From positions 1,928,968 to 1,992,967 of the forward strand of contig JAJEKV010000111.1 of assembly GCA_021234155.1 (NCBI GenBank): a DNA stretch of 64,000 nt, read 5' to 3'. Below the pieces are notes generated by a model. The model was given only the letters and a program-made list of their open reading frames with translations, ran no database searches and was not told where the DNA came from. How positions within the stretch are numbered: position 1 is the first letter of the stretch; each line of letters starts with the position of its first letter. Positions 47,199-58,858 of this stretch are shown piece after piece. Made by a program: the position numbers and the translations under genes. The stretch comes from Isoetes taiwanensis (Eukaryota; Streptophyta; Lycopodiopsida; Isoetales; Isoetaceae).

Positions 47199-48405
47199 AT
47201 GGCCCCAAAACGCCTCCAGATGAGTGCTTGCTCATCACCACATCCCAAGCAAGATGCCAGTGCTTTCGGCAGTGGAATTTTACCTCCAAGGAGTTTACGT
47301 TTGGGTTCTGAGGTGATCCAAGCCAAAGACCTCCGTGAGAAACATGCAGAGGCCCACATACCCAACCTAGAGATGGTTATGAACGAGGTATGGGGTGAAG
47401 CTCCAAAAAACAGACGAGGATTCAAGGAAGGGAGAATCCAGAACGCATGGAAAGATGATTTTTTTAAATATTATGAATTGGTTTATGGCAAGAAACAGGT
47501 TACAAACCATTATATTTCAACCTATTTTGCCAGAGCATTTGCTCTTCACTTGAAGGGACGGCTTGTTGATTGGATGGACGTGGCTAGGACCGCCAAAGAT
47601 CTTGCCAAAACCCTCAGTTCAGACGTTACAGAGGACCCTACAACAGGTAAATCCTCAACTATCAAACAGGACATCGTATTGCAGCAGAATATTAGAGCCC
47701 TGGGTTATTCTAGATCAGATGTTGACACAATAAAGCAGTTACTTAAGCATGGGTTGGAGGAGAAAACTAACCTATTGAATGAAGTAGAAGCACTGGAAGA
47801 AAAAAGGAGGGATGCATTGAAGGTCATCACCGGATTGAGGGTAGAAAGGATATTGCTATCCAAGATCCGCAGCAGACTGCCGAAAATAGATGAGACAAAA
47901 CAGAATTTGACAAATTGTCCCGTGATCCTACTGAAATGTTTGTTATGTTCGGAGTGTTGAAGTACAAGTTGGAAGACTTGGTTATGAGTAGACATGATAA
48001 AGAACAACACTCTTCTAAGCTAGAAATTGGTTTGCAGGAAGCAACTAAAGACATTGAAAGGCATGAAATCTCAATTGAACAAGCAAAGGAAAAACTTAAT
48101 TGCATTGAATTGGTTCAGGAAAGGCATTCACATTTTTGGATTTCATGGGGAGAGCAGGACCTATTGTTCTCGCACCGAGGCCCTACCCTGTAGGAGCTAC
48201 TTCTATAGAGCAGTTCATCACATTCAGTTCATGTACCTGTTGTGGCCAAGGCTTTGGCAAAACTGGTTTGTTGCTGCTAGCTCCATGCAGAGATGCTTAT
48301 TGCCTCTTCTGCTTGTGTTATCTGGTCCATGAAAGACAGAATTGCATAAAAGGTTGCATCTGGGATGAGGGCATTCGAATTCAGCTTGGTTTCCCTGCTG
48401 TGAAA
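47199..48405 (+). CDS. Coiled-coil protein with C-terminal cysteine cluster
   Basis: An ATG at 47,199 opens MAPKRLQMSACSSPHPKQDA. A globular part (about residues 45-150, with NAWKDDFFKYYELVYGKKQV) is followed by a heptad-like, charged region (HGLEEKTNLLNEVEALEEKR) that continues after a frame slip near 47,900 as LEIGLQEATKDIERHEISIE. After a second slip near 48,130, a cysteine cluster reads SCTCCGQGFGKTGLLLLAPC followed by RDAYCLFCLCYLVHERQNC. The cluster recalls zinc-binding RING-like modules (C-x2-C, then a C..H-type core) but lacks the regular spacing. A donor 'gtatgc' follows VKG near 48,406. The protein is probably nuclear or cytosolic; its function is unknown. The slips may be real or sequencing faults. 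Confidence 0.45.
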
Positions 48406-48539
48406 GGTATGCATTGCTCTCAACTAATTTAAACTTATATTTCTCTTCATTCATATTTGTTATTGTAATCTGCATAGTTCTACATGTATGGCTTTCAAAG
48501 GCATTGCTATTCCTTGTACATGTATAACTTTTTAGTGTA

Positions 48540-48930
48540 CATCCGTAAAGCGTAGGTACATAGGCATATATTTGCTTGTTTATTGATGCTTTTATTTTTG
48601 AGCTTGGACTGCAGTTGTATCAGTTGTACATGTCTCTAATGGAGTCTACATCTGCAAATAGATGTACATGCATTTATCTTTAGAGTGCATCTGTAGATGG
48701 ATTCATAAGTATGTGCATTTTTTACATATATGTGCTTTTTTTTGGGCATAGATCTACATTCCCTAACCGATACACGGGTACATCTGGGTACATCAGTGTA
48801 CATCTGGGTACATTGATGTACCTTTATGTACATTGAGGAACATGTACATGTACATTTGGCTATAGTTAAATGTAGTTACTTACATTTGGTACATTCTATG
48901 TACATGAAATGTACATGCTTGGCAGGATGT
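48540..48930. repeat. TGTACAT array, intronic
   Basis: There are at least ten TGTACAT, GGTACAT or ATGTACA units in about 390 bases, densest at 48,776-48,860 ('ggtacatctgggtacatcag' and similar). The unit is self-complementary at its core (TGTACA). It lies between the cysteine-cluster exon and the next coding piece, so it would be transcribed as intron if the gene model is right. Confidence 0.85.
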
Positions 48931-48989
48931 ACCATATATTTCTCATTAGTTCTTGCTTTTCATGTTCTTTTATGTCTATTGAAATTTAG

Positions 48990-51900
48990 ATCATTTGTTT
49001 GTTTGCGGATGATGAGGTCGTTCCTATCCCGTATGCGGCTTTAATGGCTGATGTTCTTGAGCCATCTGCATCGACTCTCTTTACTGATTTTACTCGAGCA
49101 TAATAAGCGCATCGAATCAGACCCTCTACCTTCCAGCTCCGCATCACCAATGACATTTTCGATTACGAATAATAGAACAATGCGCAATGATTGCACCGCT
49201 TTCGAACATGGCAAAGTGAAGTTGAGGAAATTGAGAGGATGGCACTTGAGAAAGCTAAAGCGGTGCGTGCGAGCCTTCAATGATCGGCTGCAATGTAAAA
49301 ATCTTTCATCACCAAGTGCTAAATTAGTAATTGGAGAAGCTAAGAAAGATTCAAACACGTCTCAAAGATCATCTGCGGTCCCGCCTTACCCTTTACGTAA
49401 GAAGCTACAAAGGACACAGATCCAGATTTTAACCCGGAGATACCGGGGAAGAGGAAGCCGAGTTGGTAGTTGAGTCCACTCCAAAGAGGAGGCAAAAGAA
49501 TGCTGGTGATGGCACTCCAAAAGGAAAAAAAGCGTGCAAAATCTCCAAAGAACAAAAAAATGTCCTCCGAAAAGAAAATCTCCGTGCAAAAAAGTGCCAC
49601 CACCACCTAGAAAGAGGTATGTCCAAGATGAACTAATTTTGTTAAACATCTCAGATTTATGGTAATTAACCACCTTTTTTTTGTACATAGGACACGATCA
49701 CAGTCGTGAAGGAAGCCGATCCCGATCCTTCCGAAGCCGAAACCTAAGAGGAAGAGGATCTACAAGCAAATATTGATGTGATAACAAATAAGGTGCAAAA
49801 AGCCCCTCGAAGATGTTTGAAACAGTGATGAATTTACAAGGTGAGTAATATACAATTGATTACAATAGATATATTCTTTTGCTAATCTTTTTGTTTCCTT
49901 TGTACAGCTTTAGTGAACCGACCGAAAAGGTTGGTTCCATTCACTCCTTATAGGGACCGGCCCTCCTAAGCCCGCACCCTCTATCTTTCAAAGTGATGTT
50001 GACGAAGTTCTCACTGGAAGTTTGGACTTGACCTCTAAGATGGTAGATGTCTATGGGAGGTAGGCTAGCATTTCAACATATTTATGTTATTTCATTCCCT
50101 AAGTCACTCATCTTATGTATTAATATGTAATCTGGATTTGTGTGCGTGTACCTTTGTAGCGCCTTCCATCCGATTGGAAACACAAGTTTTTACGGTTCGA
50201 CCGGGACACCTTCCGCAATTTTGTGAATTCCCTCAAGAACAGTGGGGCGGATGCACGTAACACTAACATAAAAAGGAAGGGTGGATGGCATTTTGATTGC
50301 AAGATGCCAATACATATTTGTTCCAATTCTCGCAAGGCCCAAATGTGGCATTGGCAATACTTGTGCTTGCTGGTCCAATGAAAAGCTCTTTTCCATCTAT
50401 AGCTAGCCCAAGTATACGAGATCCTCTCTCCTCAAAAAGGCTATGTACCCGATGCTAAAGTGGTCCGTAGTAAGTATGAGTTTCGTTTTGTTTTTATGAT
50501 TTGATTATTCTCAATTTGCAATTTCTTATGCTTGATTTATTCTCACATTGCAATTTTGCGTGTTTCATAAGCTTGTGATCAATAACATGATGCTCGGATC
50601 CAACAGCTTAAACCATGGTAGGAAGAACTTTGATGCTCCCCGTGTTCGTCCTAAAATGCCGTAAACTAGTACCAAAGAACCCTTGCATGTACATTGTGGC
50701 TTACATGCACAAATTCATAGATGCCGTGGTTGATGCAATGTAAAGCTCCATTTTTGTAAGTAGAACATGTTATTTTCCTATTAGTTATTTGTTGGTATAG
50801 TCCTCTAATACTTGTGCACCATGCAGATGACACCCAGTTGGTTCACTGATGCCTATGCCAAGTCACGGAGGGATCATCTAATGGAGGCATTAATTGTAGA
50901 AGGCGAGATGAATATACAAGCAGTTGTTCCTACACAGGGTAGATAGTCCCTTTGACTTGTTTGTAAATTACAGTTTTGTATGAGCCATGCTCCGAGCTTC
51001 TTTGTACTCAATAAGTAATGAAAAAATTAATTTATTTGTCTCACTTACACCTGTGCAAATAACAATCGTGTAATTATCAATGTGTTTTCTCAATTGTGTG
51101 TCTGAAATGTAATTATAAATTGTGAATCTCAAGTGTTTTCTTTTGACGACAGTGAATCATCTAATTCAGGAGAAAGCTCGTTATCTTTGACTTAAATTGC
51201 GTGTTGGGCAAGAGTGTGCACAAGAATGAAAATATTAACTCAAGATACCAACAGGATCCGAAAAGATGAGCTTCAATTTAATATAGGAAATGTGTTTTTT
51301 TTGCAGGCGGGTTAGCATCATCAAGTAGCATTTGTAAGAGAAGGGTTTGATGTTGCCATCCGGTCTTCACTCACTTCTAAAAATCTTCAACCAATTGTGG
51401 AACATATTTGTGATGCTTTTTCCATAAAGTGAAGTTTGTTTACAGCCGAGGAGCAGTGTTGGACTCTCGCCACACAAACACCCTACAACCTCAAAAAGGG
51501 GTTGTTTGTGAAACCATTAGTCGTGGTATGGAAAGAGTACCCAGAAAGTACTATGGACATACAGATTTGACGACGACGACGAAGATACAAATCCACTTTG
51601 AATCCTATAGGAAGCTACATATGTCCTTTCTCTTGACACCGATATTAGCTAGTGATGATTGCTTGTCATGGAGCTCATTCCATGGCTTAATGGATTCAAA
51701 ATGGCCGAAGATGGTATAGTTTATGTGAAAGAGCATCCAATGACTAATGCAGCAGATGGCATATCAGAGCAGGTGGAACAGATTTTGCCGGGCAAACTAT
51801 GGCAAAGAAACTTGGGTGCTCTCGCCCTAAATTTAGTCAATATACCGAGCAAAGGAATGGAGAAACTGCCATCATGTTATTGGCCTCTCGACTGGCCCAT

Positions 51901-52487
51901 TGTTGGTACAGACTTTGACTGATGTACAAATTCAAATGTTATGAATATATGTATCAAAGTTTTTGTTCATTGCACTTGAGTACTCTATTCTTACTGTCTT
52001 TCTTATTGGTACAATTATGAGTGTGTATACATAATTAAGTGATCTTCATTTGCTTTGTAGATGAATGGACTGAAACACAAAAGACTATTAAGAAACTAAG
52101 AGATAGAGTTCTGCTGCACCCAGAGGTAATACAAACCAACACAAGCTGCAAGTACATAGGGTTGGGGACCGATTATCGCCTCTATACTGCTGTTCCTGAA
52201 CTTTGGGAAAAGGTTGAGCAAATTGAAAATTATGAGGAACGAGCAACCATGAAAGGTATATTGGCAGCAAATCACTTGTTGCACAACCCTTGGGGAAGGC
52301 ACGTGTCTGGAAGATGCAAAGCTATGTAGGATGGAAAGGTTTGCCGCTGGCACGTGCTATAGAAACCGCATGGACTATTTGCTTTAGAGGATATCTCTTG
52401 ACCTCTCTACTGGCTGGAAGACATGATGCAATAGTCATAAGATATCAGGCTCCTACTGACATTTTGAAGCTTGGTCATGAATTATGA
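48990..52487 (+). CDS. Downstream exons of an unrecognised multi-exon gene
   Basis: Several protein-like pieces follow with splice-like borders. These are DDEVVPIPYAALMADVLEPS (49,007 on), a lysine/proline-rich piece ending in KKVPPPPRKR (to about 49,617), LVNRPKRLVPFTPYRDR with SDVDEVLTGSLDLTSKMVDV (about 49,905-50,060), and LPSDWKHKFLRFDRDTFRNF with GGWHFDCKMPIHI (50,160-50,380). Then come MTPSWFTDAYAKSRRDHLME (50,827 on), DGIVYVKEHPMTNAADGISE (51,713-51,922), and DEWTETQKTIKKLRDRVLLH with KARVWKMQSYVGWKGLPLAR, ending at 52,487. No known domain is apparent. It may be the 3' part of the gene that starts at 47,199, in the same strand and with similar style. Frame slips occur within several pieces, so the joined protein cannot be given with confidence. 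Confidence 0.4.
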
Positions 52488-52674
52488 GCCATGCTCATTT
52501 TTGGGTGTGTTATATTTATGTCCACAATATAAATATATCAACCATTTGTACATGAAAACCTGTCCATTTCTTATCTTTGCCATGACTGAAACCATTTTAG
52601 TGTTTATGCAATTCAACTTTCTTGTGTTCAATTCTAATCAACTTACACTTAACAAATTTTTATAAGATTTTTGA

Positions 52675-52740
52675 ATGTACAACGGATGTACATAAGATGT
52701 ACATCTGTTGTACATCTTATGTACATTGATGTACATAATG
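52675..52740. repeat. TGTACAT array between convergent genes
   Basis: 'gatgtacataagatgtacat' and 'gttgtacatcttatgtacat' form an imperfect inverted pair around 52,687-52,727. It lies between the end of the plus-strand gene (52,487) and the end of the minus-strand transposase-like gene (52,917). Confidence 0.85.
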
Positions 52741-52916
52741 CACTTCAAGTAGTCCAGTTCTTCAGGTTCTTATAACAAAGTATTACAATATTTCGAGAAA
52801 GTACTACGATCGACTTAGTCCATGTCATCTACAATTCTTTGGAAGTTGTGATAACAATGTCTCATGGACTTCATCCGGCAAGTGAAATGTCGCGGCTTGC
52901 CCCTTCAAATTGTGTT

Positions 52917-55912
52917 TTACTTTCTTGAATGGGATTCAACCCCAATCCACAGATTCTGCGGTACCAAAACATTCTTAGTAGGAAGCGGTTTATACTTATT
53001 GTGGCAGCCGATTAGTTCATAATATTGTCCTTCAATGACACTAGTGCCGCCAGAGTATTCATTTCCATAGTCATCAATTGAATCTTCTTCCAATGCATGC
53101 TTTTCCCTGGTGCACATGAGAACATAGTATGAAACACCTTCCACATTGTCTGGTGCTGCAAAAGACACAAATACATCTGAAACAGCTACAGTGTCATCTA
53201 AACCAGCCTCGTCCTCTGCATACAAAACTTCCACATCATTTTCAGCTTCAACACGAGAGGCAATATGATCTGTGGGCTCCAAACTTTTTAGAGACCATTC
53301 TCCACAATGTTTAATGTTCTCACAATTCAACCAATTGAAGTTAATGCAAGCATCACAAAAGCACGAGAGTGGTCTGCATAGCAACTTTGTTGGATCTGGC
53401 TGGGTTTATAGTTGACACGTAATGTATCTCTTTGAGTACCGTAAAGTCTTGCAATTGAATGCTTGCTGCTGTTCACATCTGCTTTTCCAACCTCCCAAAA
53501 CACCCTTTCACAATCCGATTCCTTGGCCCTTAAAAACGCAAAAGCCGTTTTCGCCACACATCGGCATGCCATTTTGTTTTCTCTCTGCCGCTCTCAAGCC
53601 ACAACTTTGCTATACCAGCCTTTCGCCATCATGTGTGCCTTTCCCATGGCGGATCCAAAGAAATTCCATATCACTCGAATTTTATTTTCAACATGGTATC
53701 TACAGATTCCATACCATGCACGTCTTGATTTGAATTGAGATGCACAACCATCCGACCACACATAATGAAGGTTTATGTGTCCACCTCCATTATTCTTAAG
53801 CCACCCCAAATGTAATTTAAAACCATGTTGCACAAAATGAGTGTCATGCTTCCCGTCATCCAAAACATAGAAATGCACTTTGTTTTTTAAGCTTACCTTC
53901 TATTTTCATCATTGAAATATGGACCAAAATACTAATTTGATCAGATTCCAATGCTCGGATTGCACTTCTGTCCCGGTTTCAATGTGTAGTTCTCTGCAAA
54001 GTCAACAAATGCACAACACACTATTATCCGGAGTTTCTCAACACATCTTTTAAACTGCTTGCTCTCTGCCGGTTTGTAAAGTTATGATCTCAGAAACTTA
54101 GCAAGCTGATTTTTCATGTTCTTTAACAAAAACAGATGCTTTGTCATTCGATCAACTAATCTAAGCCTTACGGATGTACCTTTTTGGATGGCTCATTGAC
54201 ATATGCATATACTTGCTACCACATTCTCAATTCCATCTTCCTCGTTTGGACAGATGTCTAATTTCTTCACTCCACATTCATCACATTAAGCCTTTGATGC
54301 ATTTTTTAGTTTATGCCATTCATCCGTCACATATTTCTCGCAAACTGTTGACCTCCACAAGATACTAACATTATCAAAAGTTTTCTTGTTTGCTTGACAT
54401 ACTCCATTGTTTTCTTTGGGATGCATGCATTACTACAGCCCCGCAAGTGCAATTAACATGTAGGGATCTCCTCATATCATTGAAGGCCTTTACTCGCATG
54501 CCGATCGCTTGCTCATGTTTGACACAACAACATGTGTTTCTCTCCTTCAATTTCCTTATGCAATCGGGTTTGGATACTTTCGACCGGCCGTAAGGCTTAA
54601 TTTTGGTATCGGGATTACGATATACAAACCGTTGATAAAGCTCGGTGCAATAACAAAAGCATTAAAGACCATGTTAGCAAAATGATGTCGGCAACCGGAT
54701 GCCAAAAGAGTATTGAACTATACTATTGTACAATTAATGTATGTTCTATGTACATAAAATGTCCATCCAACAGTTCCAATCGATCTGTTCTCGTACATCT
54801 AATGTACATCTAATGTCTGTGAAGACATCTAATGTACGATAACAGTTCCAATGAACATCCAATGTACATCCAATGTACATCCAATGTACATCTAATTAAT
54901 GTTCCAATATTAGTACATCACATTAATGTTACAATATTAGTACAACTAATGTACATATGTCCGATTTGTTTGGCTTCATTACCGAAAAGTACACTAAAAT
55001 GTAGAATGATGTAATTTTGATATTCAAGTACATGTAAATGCAAAATGGACATGTAACAAGATAATGGATGTACATCTAAAAAGTACCTAATAGCACATCA
55101 ACGCAAGATTTCGCTACTATGTAAACAATGTAAAATGCAATACATTTCATGAGAACCATGTGTATTCATTAACAGTCACTTTCGAAACGTAACTAGAATG
55201 TACGAATAAAAGTCATGAAAGAATTTTGGAAGAAAACATAAACTCCAAGACTGAATTGATTCAATTACAAGAGCAAACCCGTGAGATATCAAGGTATTGT
55301 ATTGCTTGTGTTCTCCTCTTCATGACATCTCTAACCTTTGGTGAAACTTTGGTATTGTCAAGCCAAAATTCACGAACCTCGACATTTGATTGAATCATCG
55401 ATTCTATTTGATCTTGGCATCCTTCCCGCCAAAGCCCATACATTTGCTCCACTTAATGACATTATCTTCCTTCTTGCTGCAGCTTTGGATAAATTTCTTG
55501 GTCAGTATCTTTAGCAATTTTGAAGAAACATTCTTGTTTATATCTCCTTTTTTCCAACAATCATTGATAACAAAGGAATGTTTTGCAGCCAATTTATCTT
55601 TGCTATTAGCGGACTTTTACTTCTTGAAGTCCATCTTTCAAGTTTCGATCATTGATTTCATAACAATAACTTCGGAAGGATTTCCAATTACGGTTCGAAA
55701 ACAGAAAAAAAGCCATCTTGCAACAAAACGCGATCACAAAAACTAATCTTTGATCTCGACGGCGCGTTTGCCGAAAGAATCGAGGATGCAATCCACCGAA
55801 CATCAACACGCTTCTTTATTTGTTTTGTGGCATAACACTGGCCAATGTCGGCATACTTGCGCTTAGAACCATCACTTCCATTGGAATTCTCACCCTCCAT
55901 GAACAGATTGAA
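52917..55912 (-). pseudogene. Transposase-like gene of the DF(A/S)ENY / WSDG family
   Basis: Reading down the minus strand, the N-terminal part at 55,912-55,606 contains SKRKYADIGQCYATKQIKKR. Then 55,452-55,261 contains NVEVREFWLDNTKVSPKVRD. After a gap filled by TGTACAT repeats comes CDECGVKKLDICPNEEDG (about 54,270), then VDFAENY (about 54,000) and HYVWSDGCASQFKSRRAWYG with NFFGSAMGKAH (53,740-53,630). The C-terminal domain is an uninterrupted 155 codons, with LSCFCDACINFNWLNCENIK and an acidic stretch (53,384-52,917). The ordered motifs match a repeated eukaryotic protein family I know from animal and early land-plant genomes, with an RNase H-like, transposase-style core (DFxENY, then WSDG, then HGKGxxDG). 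The last motif is eroded here. Frame changes break the catalytic part. It sits on the opposite strand, inside the block of plus-strand genes. Confidence 0.55.
54720..55080. repeat. TGTACAT array inside the transposase-like gene
   Basis: There are about a dozen ATGTACAT or close variants, including four in a row as 'catccaatgtacatccaatg' (54,850-54,895) and several 'tagtacatcacattaatgtt' units. It separates the N-terminal and central coding pieces of the minus-strand gene, so it probably lies in an intron. Confidence 0.85.
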
Positions 55913-56229
55913 ATTGATTTGTATTTCTTGTAGATTCAATTGGCATGTGTTTGCTTCTGGAATTCCTTCGGTGTTCGTCCTGTGAAAGGGGGGAATTTCG
56001 GAAAGGGAGGGACGGATCCATTCAATTTGGTTCGGTGGTTCGGTGGTTAACCAAGAATTTCGGGGGGAATGTCAGGGATGATCTTGCAATCATTGCATAT
56101 CTGACACAAAACGACAAACCATAGTATCTTGATGTACATCTAAAATGTACCCCAAAAAAGCACAAATTCGTCCTTCAATTCAGTACGATGTACGTACACC
56201 CTTTCATGCTTTTACCCCTTCACCTGCAG
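55913..56229. other. Spacer between divergent coding blocks
   Basis: No protein-like frame. Two more 'gatgtac' units occur at about 56,130-56,195. The end supplies a clean acceptor 'cacctgcag' for the next plus-strand exon. Confidence 0.4.
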
Positions 56230-58647
56230 ATTTGGCTGAGATTAGTGCAACTTTGAATGAAATGGGGAAGAAATTTCTATACAAAAGGTAATTGACTGCA
56301 TTAGGATGTTAGCACTTTAATATTCACGCCAGACGTTCATTCAAATGAAACCAATTCACGCCAGGCGTGATTTCAAATGAAACCAAATCACGCCAGGCGT
56401 GCTTTCAAATCAAACCAATTCCGCCGGTGAAAATGTTAAAAAGCTGCGCTGGCGTGAATTGTTTGATTTGAAAGCACGCTGGCGTGATTTGGTTTCATTT
56501 GAAATCACGCTGGCGTGAATTCAACCGATTCAGCACGCTGGCGTGAATTGCATTGGTATTTAATTCATTTCCGCGCCCGGTGCTTTGAGGATTGATCTTT
56601 TCTATTGAAATCGCGCCCGGCGTGTTTCTTGTCTCGATCTTGATTCAATGCACGTACTTTTGGCGTCCATACATGGAGCAAGCTAGCATACGCCCGTCAA
56701 CAGTGGGTGGAATATGGCTGCCTATTACCCACCAGACAGGGCGGGTCAAAGTCTGAGGCTTTCAAGCTGCTGGAGCGGACTCTTTCACAGACAATTATAT
56801 AGGAGAAGAAGAAAACTGCAAGAAAATCAAAGAAAAAAGGTGGTGATGACATTGCAGATCCTTCTGAAAGCTCATCTAGCAAGTCAGGCCCAACAGACTC
56901 GCATAAGATTGTGTTTGGTAAGGAGGCAGTATGGCAAAAGTGGAATGAATTCTGGGACGCTTATGCACAAGGGAAGCTGCCGGATACTATGGGTAGGGTG
57001 CCTCCTGTTGATGTAAGCATCTTTGACTTGAATGTGACAGAGATGAGAAAGACTCAGGGGCTAGACGACGCTGAGACCATTTGGGTTTTAGAAGGAAGTC
57101 TTATACAAGAAGAGTGCTTTCACTAAGGATAGGATGTCCTTCATTGAGTGCTGCAGCCATGTGAAGGATGTACGTACAATGAAGTCAGCTGTAGGAGCTG
57201 AGTTACAAAGGCTATCGGGGGATGTGGCATTATCTGAAATTGGATTGCTGGACAAATACAAGGTCAGTAATGATGACATCAAGAAGTTTGTATTCTGGTC
57301 AAAGGACTTCCTAAAGAATTGGAAGGCTAAAAATACAAAACATAAGGAGACTCTACCCCCTAAGGTACTGGCCGAGTTGAGAAGAAAAGTGGCCCTTGTG
57401 AAGAAGATTACTGGAGAAGAAGACACTGTCCAGTATTCAGTCTCCATTGGGTACAAAGGTCTCTTGCCAGAATCAACTTCTTGCCTTAAAAATATATCAC
57501 TCTTTGTGTTGGACAACAGGGGTGGGAGAGGAGATATGGGCATGAACCAGAAGGACTACAGCAGCTTCTTTACCAGCTGTATAGGATTGACAACTGAGAG
57601 GTCCTTCACTATTGTCATCGTTTGTTCTTCAGATGAGTCGCATCTGCATGCACTATCCGCTGCTCATGATCTGGAGTGCCTCAAAGTTATTAGGGAGGGA
57701 TGCCTAATATATGATGTTAAGGATAATGAGTACAAAAATGAAGCGAAGATGGCACATGTGATCTTTATTATGATAGCCATCTTTGTCGGACGAGGAATAT
57801 GATATTGCTAAGGCCAAGGGTGACAATAGCGTTGCATGGGAATGTTTTCTTCTAGATGATCCGACTTAAGAACTATATTCTATCATACGGATCGGATTAG
57901 TCGAAGCAGGGATGAGTCGAAGAGGATGAGGATCGGGACCCCCTCCTAAGTGGGGAAATCAAGTACGAGCTACAAACTAAGGAGAAGGGCCCCTTAAATA
58001 AAAATGGATTTCCCCCGTCTATGGCTGCTTACCTCGTCGAGGCATTTGCTTCAATTGATACAACCTGCTTGGAGCTTCATATTGGAGGTTATATTGCCCG
58101 AGAGGCTCTTATGGGTGTTATAAGATGTCACTGCTTTGTGAGTGATGAGCAGGCCAAAGACTTTCTTGAACCATTCCTCATGCATGTGCTTGCCAAATCT
58201 CCTAAAGGCCCTTATGGCAACCTGAAATCATCAGCAATCAAAAGTCTCGTAGACTTGTCCAATTCGAAAGTGGGCGATGGTTCTGGTGAGGGAACTAGTA
58301 ATACGCAGCCTGATAAGGAAAGCAATGAACAAATAGCTGCTAAACTGGCTGCTCAAAGTAATGTGATCGCGGCGTATCCTTGCCTCCCTTCAGGGTGATG
58401 CAAGCAACAATAGAGTAGATTCACAGGTTAACAATGAATTAATTGACAAGGCAACCAAAACTGAAGGCAACCAAGGCGGCTCTAGTGATTCACAGGTTTG
58501 CCAAATCAATAGTAAAATAATGTCAGTTGTGAAGGACGCAGCGGAACTAATAGAAAATAACAATTCTAACAGTCAGAAGAGCACGAAGATTAAGGGTGGC
58601 GAAGGGGAGAATGACGCCGACGACGGCAGCGAAACTGAAGATGATAG
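56230..58647 (+). CDS. Multi-exon protein, weakly DNA-methyltransferase-like
   Basis: A short exon (56,230-56,287) reads LAEISATLNEMGKKFLYKR, with clean acceptor and donor. A long block from about 56,702 follows. It contains GGSKSEAFKLLERTLSQ, KIVFGKEAVWQKWNEFWDAY, DMxKTQGL-like text (TEMRKTQGLDDAETIWVLEG), and LSEIGLLDKYKVSNDDIKKF. From 58,021 it contains FASIDTTCLELHIGGYIARE with CFVSDEQAKDFLEPFL, and finally an acidic, serine-rich tail that reads open to a donor at 58,647. The segment 'LELHIGGYIAREALM....CFVSDEQAKDFLEPF' resembles the end of N4/N6 DNA methylases (an FxGxGTT-like loop followed by E.D...). The catalytic D/N-PP-Y is not visible, so this is speculative. Stops or slips are at about 56,795, 57,120, 57,790 and 58,390. 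Confidence 0.35.
56325..56624. repeat. Palindrome cluster with 70-bp inverted repeat in an intron
   Basis: Forward copies CACGCCAGGCGTG lie at 56,357-56,369 and 56,389-56,401, with a variant at 56,325. Reverse-type copies, each one base short (CACGCTGGCGTG), lie at 56,475-56,486, 56,506-56,517 and 56,534-56,545. Variants are at about 56,446 and 56,612. Arms 56,351-56,420 and 56,457-56,522 are reverse complements, joined by 'tttcaaatgaaaccaaat' spacers. The whole lies in the intron between 56,287 and about 56,702. Confidence 0.92.
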
Positions 58648-58858
58648 GTATGGCCTTGCCCACGAAATTGCGCCACGCGTGATTTAATTTGTATTACCTT
58701 TGAATTAAATCGCGCCAGGCGTGCTTTGATTATTTTTCGTTGTCAAACTAAATCACGCCGAGAGCGATTTGGTTAAGACTAACTCAAATCACGCTTGGCG
58801 CGTTTGTATTGTTTGTGTTATCATATCTTGCTGACCAGATACATGTTTGATGTTTCAG
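58648..58858. repeat. Four palindrome variants in an intron
   Basis: The copies are GCGCCACGCGTGA at 58,670-58,682, CGCGCCAGGCGTG at 58,711-58,723, CACGCCGAGAGCG at 58,754-58,766 and CACGCTTGGCGCG at 58,790-58,802. They are spaced about 40 bases apart and each is joined to 'aaat' or 'attt' flanks. The intron donor 'gtatgg' and acceptor 'tgtttcag' are both good. Confidence 0.88.

Noticed and set aside
43456-58802. CRISPR-like interpretation of the short palindromes
   Set aside because: Spacers are irregular in length, copies vary, they sit in introns of a plant nuclear sequence, and no cas-like gene is present.
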